29,567 nucleotides of DNA from Nanobdellota archaeon. Lineage in GTDB: Archaea > Nanobdellota > Nanobdellia > Pacearchaeales > GW2011-AR1. Numbering within the stretch: position 1 is the stretch's first letter; every line of letters starts with the position of its first letter. Location of the stretch: the NCBI GenBank assembly GCA_018901625.1, contig JAHIEM010000135.1, positions 1-29,567 of the forward strand, in the 5' to 3' direction. The translations under genes and the position numbers were made by a program. The notes beneath the pieces are model-generated. The model was not told the DNA's origin. It ran no database searches and saw only the letters and a list, made by a program, of their open reading frames with translations. This document shows, piece by piece, positions 15,640 to 21,752 of this stretch.

Positions 15640-16025
15640 CAACAGCAACAGTTGAAGCTGAAAATGCTAAGGAAGAGATTGAAGAGATAGTCTCAAATTG
15701 CATAAGGTGCGGGATGTGCAAAAGTTTGTGCCCTGTTTTTTCTATTATGCGCGAGGAAACAGTCTCTCCAAGAGGGAAGGCGATTATTCTTGATAAGAAG
15801 GTTTATGATAAGGTTGTTTATGAATGCAGTCTGTGCAAGGCTTGCGAGCAGAAATGCCCTCTAGGATTGAAGTTGTGCGATGCTTTTAGAAAAGCTAGAA
15901 AGGTTTTAGTTGAACAAGGCAAGGAAACTAAGGAGAATCGGGAGATGATTAAGAATGTGAAAGAGTTTGGGAATCCTTTTGGCAGAGTTTCTGGTAAGAA
16001 GCTTGACAAACTTTATTGCTGTTAA
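15636..16025 (+). CDS. 2x[4Fe-4S] ferredoxin subunit (HdrC/GlcF N-terminal-like)
   Basis: 129 residues with two complete cluster motifs: CIRCGMCKSLCP (about 22-33) and CSLCKACEQKCP (about 64-75), separated by a helix containing SPRGKAIIL, the fold of HdrC and of the N-terminal half of GlcF. A pair of cysteines closes the C-terminus (LYCC). With the CCG-domain product at 11452 it would make a split GlcF, delivering electrons from the FAD subunit. The start overlaps the HAD stop (ATGA). Confidence 0.85.
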   Translation: MTTATVEAENAKEEIEEIVSNCIRCGMCKSLCPVFSIMREETVSPRGKAIILDKKVYDKVVYECSLCKACEQKCPLGLKLCDAFRKARKVLVEQGKETKENREMIKNVKEFGNPFGRVSGKKLDKLYCC

Positions 16026-16131
16026 ATTTTTGGTATACTAAATGGTGTTGATTACATGATCAGATTGAGTTAACCCGCACTCCTCGTTTTTGAAGTTAAT
16101 CTAGTTGTTTAACAGATTTTATAATGGGGGG

Positions 16132-16185
16132 TGACATATGTCATGAACCTGCACAATTAAAGAGAAAATGATAGGTTTAAATATA
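16132..16185 (+). promoter_or_regulatory. Palindrome and TATA box upstream of the DUF378 gene
   Basis: TGACATATGTCA at 16132-16143 is a perfect 12-bp palindrome. The TATA box TTTAAATATA follows at 16176-16185, and a strong Shine-Dalgarno site GGAGGTGG at 16211-16218 precedes the ATG at 16222. The spacing implies a start site near 16205-16210 and a very short leader. The palindrome, about 33 bp upstream of TATA, could be an operator or activator site. No gene is seen in 16026-16221. Confidence 0.5.
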
Positions 16186-16221
16186 TACTTAACTCTATAA
16201 ATTTATTAAAGGAGGTGGAAA

Positions 16222-16419
16222 ATGGCAAAATCAGTTTTAGACTGGATTGCACTAGTTTTGGTCATAATTGGCGGCTTGAACTGGGGGCTTGTAGGCGCTT
16301 TTAATATAGACCTTGTTCAGTTAGTTTTAGGAAGCGTTTCATGGCTAGCAACAACAGTTTATATCTTAGTTGGATTAGCTGCTTTGTATACACTATACTT
16401 TGCAATATCCAAAAATTAG
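16222..16419 (+). CDS. DUF378 small membrane protein
   Basis: 65 residues with two membrane segments (LDWIALVLVIIGGLNWGLVG and the SWLATTVYILVGLAALYTLY region). IGGLNWGLVG and LVGLAALY are characteristic of DUF378, a family of short membrane proteins found in many bacteria and archaea. The function is unknown. It has its own TATA box and a good Shine-Dalgarno site, and is followed by a T-rich 3' end, so it is probably a single-gene unit. Confidence 0.8.
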   Translation: MAKSVLDWIALVLVIIGGLNWGLVGAFNIDLVQLVLGSVSWLATTVYILVGLAALYTLYFAISKN

Positions 16420-16463
16420 TTTTGTCTTTAATTTTATCTTTTTCTTTTTTATCTTTTTCTTTG
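16420..16463 (+). terminator. T-rich archaeal terminator
   Basis: Directly after the DUF378 stop come four T-runs (TTTTGTC, TTTTATC, TTTTTCTTTTTT, TTTTTCTTT) without a stem. Archaeal RNA polymerase stops at such U-tracts. Confidence 0.6.
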
Positions 16464-16490
16464 AAATATATGAAATTAACTAAATGCATT

Positions 16491-16520
16491 TTGAATTGAT
16501 AATTTGAAGGATTAATTCAA
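16491..16520. repeat. Intergenic inverted repeat
   Basis: TTGAATTGAT (16491-16500) and ATTAATTCAA (16511-16520) pair at 9 of 10 positions (one G-T wobble) around a 10-nt loop. It lies in the 225-nt stretch between the DUF378 gene and the next. It may be an extra terminator or an operator; nothing else is seen in this stretch besides the TATA box TTTAAATAT (16574-16582) of the next gene. Confidence 0.4.
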
Positions 16521-16644
16521 TTGTTTAGTGGGTTTTTGGCATGCTTGCTGTGGTTGTCTGGCTTTCAATTAGGTTTAAATATGCTAAGTTTCTTGATTTT
16601 TTAGTTAGGGGTGGGTTTGGAATCGCCTTAGAATTCTGATTAAT

Positions 16645-17004
16645 ATGGGAAAAATAGCATTAATTTACGCAGTAAGAAGGCAGGTTTATGTAGATTGTAT
16701 GCTAAGGGAAGTTGATAATTTTCAGGCAGTTATTCCAGGAGAAATAGATGTAAGCATTATTAACTGTCATGTCTCGCCACTGGCGGATGATTATGAATTA
16801 AAAGGGAGAGAGTTAGCAGATTGCTTTAGATTACAAGATGTTGATGGATTTGTTTTTAGAAATAGTTATAAATATGACTCCAGAACAAGAAAGGCTGTAA
16901 GAATTGAAGTTGTTGATGAAGAGAGAAGGAATATTAAGGGTGTTCCGAGAGATAAATTAAGAAGTTTCAGAAGAGGGCTTTTGAGACAGATGGTGGGAGT
17001 TTAA
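16645..17004 (+). CDS. Hypothetical protein
   Basis: 119 residues, cytoplasmic, of no family I recognise. It has a beta start (KIALIYAVRR), ISIINCHVSPLADDYELKG in the middle and a very basic C-terminal third (RTRKAVRIEVVDEERRNIK, KLRSFRRGLLRQ). The positive tail suggests RNA or DNA contact. A TATA box at 16574-16582 gives a leader of about 40 nt. The hairpin element begins 3 nt after its stop, and the M29 peptidase gene follows, so these may share a message. Confidence 0.55.
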   Translation: MGKIALIYAVRRQVYVDCMLREVDNFQAVIPGEIDVSIINCHVSPLADDYELKGRELADCFRLQDVDGFVFRNSYKYDSRTRKAVRIEVVDEERRNIKGVPRDKLRSFRRGLLRQMVGV

Positions 17005-17007
17005 GAT

Positions 17008-17106
17008 CCAGAAATATGATGATTTCTGGCTTGTCGGAAAATTTGATTTCCGAGCACTGTCAAACTCTTACGAGTTTGAAGCTTTCGCTTATGAGGTAAT
17101 CTCAAG
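17008..17106 (+). ncRNA. Four-hairpin leader element, copy A
   Basis: Four stems fill the space to the next ATG. Stem 1 is CCAGAAAT/ATTTCTGG (17008-17029) with loop ATGATG. Stem 2 is TCGGAAA/TTTCCGA (17034-17053). Stem 3 is TCAAACTC/GAGTTTGA (17060-17079) with loop TTAC. Stem 4 is CTT(AT)GAG/CTCAAG (17088-17106), ending at the start codon. Linkers CTTG and GCACT and the AGC after stem 3 recur in copy B (21651-21752), in front of a different gene. Compensatory change in stem 2 (G-C here, A-T there) supports RNA structure. No known riboswitch is recognised; it may act in translation control. Confidence 0.6.
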
Positions 17107-18189
17107 ATGATAGATGAAAGAACAAGAAAACTTGCGAAATTAGTTGTGAATTATTCTGTACGAGTTTGTAAAGGAGAGAATGTTTGTATTTCCGGGAGTA
17201 CGGAAGCCAGCGAGTTTATTTCTGCTCTGTATAAAGAAGTTATTCTTGCTGGCGGGCATCCTGTCCTTAGAATAACTCTTCCTGGACTTGCGCCTTTTTT
17301 CTATAAACATGCAAGTAAGGAGCAGATTGAAAAATTTCCTGAGATTTTTGATTTTATTGCAAAGAACTGCCAGAAGTACATTGGAATTGATACAGAATTT
17401 AATACCCGGGAGCTGACTGGAATTGATGCGAGCAAGATTGCTGCGAGAAAGAAAGTTACTTCTCCTATTTCACACTATATTGTTAATGAGAGAGATAAGA
17501 TAAGAAGATGCAGTGTGGGGTATCCTTGTGCTGCGCTTGCACAGGAAGCTGAAATGTCTCTAGTTGATTATGAGAATTTTGTATTTTCAGCTTGTCTTCA
17601 AGACTGGAAGAGGGAGGGAAAGAAGATTGACAGAATTCTTTCTAGGTTTAAGAAAGGCAAGAAATTTCATTTGATTGGAGAGAATGTTGACTTGAAGATG
17701 GAGATTATGGGAAGACTTGCTATTGCTGACAAGGGGGAGGATAATATGCCTGGGGGAGAGATATTCATGGCTCCTGTTAAAGATTCAGTTAATGGGTGGA
17801 TAAAGTTTGAATATCCTGCAATTGAGCAGGGGAATGAGGTTTCTGGAATCTCACTAAAGTTTGAAAACGGGAAGGTTGTTGAGGCTAGGGCTGAGAAAGG
17901 CGAGGAGTTCTTGAAGAAAATGATTGCAACTGATGAGAATTCTTGCTATCTTGGAGAGTTAGGAATTGGAATGAATCCTAAAATCACGAGATATACAAAA
18001 GATTTATTGTTTGATGAGAAGATTGGGGGAACTATTCATTTGGCTTTGGGAATGGCTTATACGGAAAATCTTCCTGAAAATGAAACTCGAGAGTCTGCTA
18101 TTCATTGGGATATTGTTAAGAGCATGAAGAAGGCAAAGATAATTTTAGATGGAAAGATAGTGCAGGAAAACGGCAAGTGGGTTATTTAA
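17107..18189 (+). CDS. M29-family aminopeptidase
   Basis: 360 residues of the thermophilic metallo-aminopeptidase family (M29, AmpS/AmpT). Landmarks are the VCKGENVCISG start, NMPGGEIFMAPVKDSVNG (about 217-234), ELGIGMN, LFDEKIGGTIHLALGMAY and AIHWDIVK. The conserved Glu, His, Tyr and Asp in these strings bind two metal ions in known members, which remove N-terminal residues from peptides in the cytoplasm. Length fits the family (360-415). The four-hairpin element ends immediately before the ATG. The next gene begins 1 nt after the stop. Confidence 0.85.
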   Translation: MIDERTRKLAKLVVNYSVRVCKGENVCISGSTEASEFISALYKEVILAGGHPVLRITLPGLAPFFYKHASKEQIEKFPEIFDFIAKNCQKYIGIDTEFNTRELTGIDASKIAARKKVTSPISHYIVNERDKIRRCSVGYPCAALAQEAEMSLVDYENFVFSACLQDWKREGKKIDRILSRFKKGKKFHLIGENVDLKMEIMGRLAIADKGEDNMPGGEIFMAPVKDSVNGWIKFEYPAIEQGNEVSGISLKFENGKVVEARAEKGEEFLKKMIATDENSCYLGELGIGMNPKITRYTKDLLFDEKIGGTIHLALGMAYTENLPENETRESAIHWDIVKSMKKAKIILDGKIVQENGKWVI

Positions 18190-18190
18190 G

Positions 18191-18730
18191 ATGGGAAGAG
18201 TAATACTCCCTCCAAATTATCCTGACTTTGATGGTCCTTTAATTTTTTTGGCTGGACCAATTCAAGGAGCTCCAAATTGGCATAACTTATCGATAGAGGT
18301 TATACTCTCTTTTGACGAGGGGATTAATGTCGCCTCTCCGAGTAGAAGAGTTGATTCTGTGCATCTTTCTCAAAATCCCATACCATTTAAGCATTCTGAT
18401 AATCAAGAGGAATGGGAGCAGGTTGATTGGGAAACTTTTTATCTCAACAGAGCTGGATGTCCAGACAGAAAGGGATGTATATTATTTTGGCTGGCAGAAG
18501 AATCAGAACATTTTTGTAAGAGGGCTTATGCGCAGACTACTCGACACGAAATAGGTGAATGGAAGATATGGCATCAGGTTAGAAAATCAAGGTTAGTTGT
18601 TGGAGCCAGTCCAAGATTTTCTGGAATACATTACATAAAATATAAATGGGGAAAAGATTGCCCAGATATAAACATCTATGATAACTTATATGATACTTGC
18701 AAAGAAGCTGTAAGGTTAGCTAATATTTAG
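18191..18730 (+). CDS. Nucleoside 2-deoxyribosyltransferase-like protein (third copy of fold)
   Basis: 179 residues: LIFLAGPIQGAPNWHNLSIE (about 17-36), the IFLAGPI start typical of the nucleoside deoxyribosyltransferase-like family, then GCILFWLAEESEHFCKRAYAQTTRHEIGEW (about 95-124) with the conserved Glu of HEIGEW as the likely nucleophile. Members hydrolyse or transfer deoxyribose from nucleosides or nucleotides; the reaction here is unproven. It starts 1 nt after the aminopeptidase stop and is clearly co-transcribed. Confidence 0.7.
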   Translation: MGRVILPPNYPDFDGPLIFLAGPIQGAPNWHNLSIEVILSFDEGINVASPSRRVDSVHLSQNPIPFKHSDNQEEWEQVDWETFYLNRAGCPDRKGCILFWLAEESEHFCKRAYAQTTRHEIGEWKIWHQVRKSRLVVGASPRFSGIHYIKYKWGKDCPDINIYDNLYDTCKEAVRLANI

Positions 18731-18766
18731 CCAGCATGATTAATTTTAGAAATATTGGGGTGAGAA

Positions 18767-18775
18767 TATTTAAAT
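18767..18775 (+). promoter_or_regulatory. TATA box of the asparagine-synthase-like gene
   Basis: TATTTAAAT centred about 25 nt before the ATG at 18796, consistent with a leaderless transcript. Confidence 0.55.
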
Positions 18776-18795
18776 CTTGGTTGTTTGTCTAATTT

Positions 18796-19725
18796 ATGAA
18801 TGAAGAAGACTATGTGGACAAATTGAAAGAACTGCTGATTAAAAGCATAAATAAACAAGCAACTGGCAAGGAAATTGACATGGCATTTTCGGGCGGGTTG
18901 GATTCTTCGGTTCTTGCTAAACTCCTTGTTGATTTAGGATATAAAGTTAGAGGGTATGTTGCTGGAACTAAAAATTCAAAAGATATAACTCAGGCTAAGA
19001 AGGCTGCTGGTGAGTTAGGAATAGAACTTGAGATTATTGAGCTAAGTGATAAAGAGATTGAAGAGGCAATAGGAATTCAGGGAAGAATAATTCAGAAGGT
19101 TTATAATAAAATTGAGAGTGAGAAAAAAATAAACAATGATAACTTGACTTGCAATGCTATTCCTATTTCATTTAATCTTCCGCTTTATTTTGTAGCTAAG
19201 AATTCAAGAGAAAAACAAGTGTTTGTGTCACAGGGCCCAGATGAGATGTTAGGGGGATATAAAAGGCATCAGAAAATGAATGAGAAAGAAGCTGTTAATG
19301 AGATGAGAAAGAATACTGAAGATTTTATTGAATATGGGGTTAGACAAAATCTGGAAACTGCCAAATTATTTGGAAAGGAGTTTATCATGCCATATCTAGA
19401 CAAAGAAGTTGGTGATTTTTGCTTATCTCTGCCTTACGAGATGAGAATAAAGAAATTGCTTAAAAATTCAGCTAGCAATTTCAGTCTTTCAAAATCTGAT
19501 ACATCAAGCCGCAAGGGATTGCACCCAGATTTAGAAATACAGAAACATAGAAAATATATTCTGAGAAAACTTGCTTTGAAACTTGGGATTTCTCGAGAGA
19601 TTGCATTTAGAGAGAAGAAATCTGCGCAGTATGGTTCTGGAATATTAGATGTTATGAAGAAACTTGCAAGAAAGCAGGGGCATCATATTTCCTGGCTTGT
19701 GAGTAAAAGAGTTGCTGAGAATTAA
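18796..19725 (+). CDS. Asparagine-synthase-like ATP-pyrophosphatase without glutaminase domain
   Basis: 309 residues beginning directly with the synthetase half. The PP-loop SGGLDSS is at 32-38, QGPDEMLGGYKRH at 146-158, and MPYLDKEV and LHPDLE follow in the C-terminal lobe. These are asparagine synthase (AsnB) C-domain features for activating a carboxylate with ATP. The N-terminal Ntn glutaminase with its Cys1 is absent, and no frameshift hides it. It may use free ammonia, or it may amidate a small molecule or tRNA/protein target. A leaderless start is supported by the TATA box. Confidence 0.75.
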   Translation: MNEEDYVDKLKELLIKSINKQATGKEIDMAFSGGLDSSVLAKLLVDLGYKVRGYVAGTKNSKDITQAKKAAGELGIELEIIELSDKEIEEAIGIQGRIIQKVYNKIESEKKINNDNLTCNAIPISFNLPLYFVAKNSREKQVFVSQGPDEMLGGYKRHQKMNEKEAVNEMRKNTEDFIEYGVRQNLETAKLFGKEFIMPYLDKEVGDFCLSLPYEMRIKKLLKNSASNFSLSKSDTSSRKGLHPDLEIQKHRKYILRKLALKLGISREIAFREKKSAQYGSGILDVMKKLARKQGHHISWLVSKRVAEN

Positions 19726-19790
19726 TTACTATTAAACTCTATATGGACACCTGACTCTGGAACATAAATCTTTAAAAATACTAGTTTTTT

Positions 19791-20111
19791 ATGAGCGTAA
19801 TGCAGTTTTTCATAAGATACAGAGGACATGCAATGGAGTATGTTTATGTGAATACAGACACAAGGCTTTCTCAAGAAGCACGTGAAGACTTAGTGGTAGC
19901 TGCATTTGATATGTACCTTGACAGCAAGAAGTCCAGGAGTGTTGGGGGAGATGGATATCAGGGAAGGATAACTACTGATGGAAGACATTTTGTCTTAGGC
20001 GCTTTTGGGGGGCAGAGATTTTCTGCAAGTTTGGATACTGATTTTGGCAAGATGCAGTTAGAATTTCTTGTTACTAGCAAGACTAGAAAAAGAAGTCATT
20101 CTACGAATTAG
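19791..20111 (+). CDS. Hypothetical protein
   Basis: 106 residues, soluble, of likely alpha/beta make-up (QFFIRYRGHAMEYVYVNTD, EAREDLVVAAFDMYLDSKK, a beta-rich C-half with SVGGDGYQGRITTDGRHFVL). No family is recognised. A TATA-like TTTAAAAATA near 19772-19781 lies 15-25 nt upstream, and a second in-frame ATG at 19800 fits a leaderless start better than the first at 19791. Its 3' end overlaps the convergent tgt gene by 11 nt. Confidence 0.55.
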   Translation: MSVMQFFIRYRGHAMEYVYVNTDTRLSQEAREDLVVAAFDMYLDSKKSRSVGGDGYQGRITTDGRHFVLGAFGGQRFSASLDTDFGKMQLEFLVTSKTRKRSHSTN

Positions 20112-21261
20112 TTTTTTGCACTGTCTTCTCTGTTTTCTTATAAATCTTTATTATCTTATTTTTAAATTCAAGAAACTTGCCTTGTTTTATTGCTTTTCTT
20201 GCTTGTTCCATTAATCTTTGCAAGTAATATAGATTGTGATAAGTGGCAAGACGATAACCTACTGCTTCTTCCATTTTTAACTGGTATCTTATATAGCTTC
20301 TTGTGTAATTCTTGCAAACAAAACACTGGCAGTTTTGGTCTATTGGCTTTTTACTTGCCTCGTGTTTCTTGTTTGATATTCTTAACACGCCTTTGCTTGT
20401 GAATAAATATCCGTGCCTTGCGTTTTTAGTTGGAAATCTAGAATCAAACATGTCTACTCCCCTGGAAATTGCTTCAATTAGTTCTGGAGGATTTCCTGCT
20501 CCCATTAGATAAACTGGCTTGTTTTCTGGAATTATATCTTTCTGGATTTCTATAGCTTTCATCTCTTGCTCCAGAGTCTCTCCTAAAGCCAACCCGCCTA
20601 TTGAATATCCATCAAATCCGATTTTAACAAGTTCCTGGGCTGATTTTTCTCTTAAGTCATCATGAACTCCCCCCTGACAGATTCCGAATAACAATTGTTT
20701 CTTATTTTTCTTTATGTTTTTCTGCAGTTTATCATGCTCTTTCTTGCATCTCTCTGCCCATGCTGTTGTTCTAACCACTGCTTGTTCAACTTCGTGTTTT
20801 GAGTGGTTTAACAGGGGCATTGAATCTAAGCACATTGCTACCTCTGAATCTAAATCAATCTGGATTTGCATATCTTTTTCAGGAGTTATGTGAAAATTAC
20901 CTCCATCATACGGATTTTTGAACCAGACACCTTTTTCATCTGATTTTAGATAGCAGGCAGGGGAGTACATTTGAAACCCCCCAGAATCTGTAACATTTAT
21001 TCCAGAGAAGTTCATCCATCTGCCAATTCCGCCCATCTTCTTTACTAGCTTCTCTCCGGGGCGGAGGTGAAGGACAAAGGTGTTTGAAATACAAGCATTG
21101 CAGTTCATAGATTCTAAATCCTTGCTTGAAATATGCTTTACACTTGCTTTTGTTGCTACTGGCATGAAGAAGGGGGTTTTTATCTTACCTTTCTTAGTTG
21201 TTATAATTCCAATTCTTGCTTTTGTTTTCTTATCTTTAGCTAGAATTTTGAATGTTTCCAT
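20101..21261 (-). CDS. tgt: Bacterial-type tRNA-guanine transglycosylase
   Basis: 386 residues. DSGGFQ (92-97) is the substrate loop, GICQGG (193-198) and IGGLALGE (221-228) line the base pocket, and Asp273 in MFDSRFPT is the nucleophile. The zinc site is C311, C313, C316 and H342, exactly nine positions after the Escherichia coli ligands C302, C304, C307 and H333; Asp273 likewise matches D264. There is no PUA or C1/C2 region as in archaeosine TGT (position 15). The enzyme should therefore exchange guanine for preQ1/preQ0 at anticodon position 34. It is convergent with the 106-residue gene. No queuosine synthesis genes are seen here. Confidence 0.88.
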   Translation of the reverse strand: METFKILAKDKKTKARIGIITTKKGKIKTPFFMPVATKASVKHISSKDLESMNCNACISNTFVLHLRPGEKLVKKMGGIGRWMNFSGINVTDSGGFQMYSPACYLKSDEKGVWFKNPYDGGNFHITPEKDMQIQIDLDSEVAMCLDSMPLLNHSKHEVEQAVVRTTAWAERCKKEHDKLQKNIKKNKKQLLFGICQGGVHDDLREKSAQELVKIGFDGYSIGGLALGETLEQEMKAIEIQKDIIPENKPVYLMGAGNPPELIEAISRGVDMFDSRFPTKNARHGYLFTSKGVLRISNKKHEASKKPIDQNCQCFVCKNYTRSYIRYQLKMEEAVGYRLATYHNLYYLQRLMEQARKAIKQGKFLEFKNKIIKIYKKTEKTVQKTNS

Positions 21262-21265
21262 ACTG

Positions 21266-21448
21266 TTAATTTTGTGATTTAAAATACCAGGTAAAAAACA
21301 TGAGCATGACTGAAAATACTATTCCCCCTATAGTGATTGTGGTATTAGTGTAATCAAAACTTTGATGAGTAAGTTCTCTTGAAAGGACTATGCCGTATAT
21401 AATCAATACTATCAGCTGGTTAATAATTTCTAGAACTTTAGAATCCAT
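21266..21448 (-). CDS. Small two-segment membrane protein
   Basis: 60 residues with two hydrophobic stretches (IINQLIVLIIYGIVLS and TIGGIVFSVMLMFFTWYF) joined by a short polar loop. No family is recognised. It follows the 35-residue ORF by 3 nt and precedes tgt by 4 nt on the same strand, so it is probably in one message with them. Confidence 0.55.
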   Translation of the reverse strand: MDSKVLEIINQLIVLIIYGIVLSRELTHQSFDYTNTTITIGGIVFSVMLMFFTWYFKSQN

Positions 21449-21451
21449 TTA

Positions 21452-21559
21452 TTAAATTACTCCTAAATTTCTCAATATCAAGTAGGCTCCTGCCCCAATA
21501 ATTAATATTCCGAATATTATAAATATCCAGTATAAGATTTTGAGGTACTTGCCTTTCAT
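21452..21559 (-). CDS. Small single-segment membrane protein (35 residues)
   Basis: ATG at 21559 opens a 35-residue frame: MKGKYLKILYWIFIIF, then GILIIGAGAYLILRN, then LGVI. It has one membrane helix with a basic N-terminus. The TATA-like palindrome GTTTATAAAC (21583-21592) is about 28 nt upstream, as expected for a leaderless gene. Its stop is 3 nt before the next small membrane gene. Too short for standard gene finders; function unknown. Confidence 0.5.
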   Translation of the reverse strand: MKGKYLKILYWIFIIFGILIIGAGAYLILRNLGVI

Positions 21560-21582
21560 TGTGATATCATAAGAGGTTTATT

Positions 21583-21627
21583 GTTTATAAACGTTTTTGT
21601 AGCTTCTAGCATAACAATGTTTAAATT
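21583..21627. promoter_or_regulatory. Divergent promoters: small membrane genes and MutS-like gene
   Basis: GTTTATAAAC (21583-21592) serves the minus-strand small membrane gene starting at 21559. TTTAAATT (21620-21627) on the plus strand would place the transcription start near 21650, exactly where hairpin element copy B begins, and supports B as a real 5' leader. Confidence 0.5.
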
Positions 21628-21650
21628 CTATCAAAATCCTCTTTTTCCAT

Positions 21651-21752
21651 GGAAAAACCTAATGGTTTTTGCCTTGTCAGAAATTTTGGAGGAATTTCTG
21701 AGCACTATCAAACTCAGAAGAGTTTGAAGCATTAAATTTTCACAAATTTAAG
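21651..21752 (+). ncRNA. Four-hairpin leader element, copy B
   Basis: Stem 1 is AAAAACC/GGTTTTT plus GG/CC with one bulged G (21651-21673). Stem 2 is TCAGAAATT/AATTTCTGA (21677-21701). Stem 3 is TCAAACTC/GAGTTTGA (21708-21727) with loop AGAA. Stem 4 is TTAAATTT/AAATTTAA (21732-21751), one nt before the ATG. The linker GCACT, the entry TTGTC and the AGC after stem 3 equal those of copy A. Loops and stems 1 and 4 differ in sequence but keep pairing. The predicted transcription start (from TATA at 21620-21627) coincides with the 5' end. Likely a cis-acting leader; no known family recognised. Confidence 0.6.

Noticed and set aside
17016..17022. ATGATGA in the first loop of copy A resembles a C box, suggesting a C/D guide RNA.
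   Set aside because: Copy B has no such box and copy A has no matching D box in place; the hairpin layout is the shared feature.
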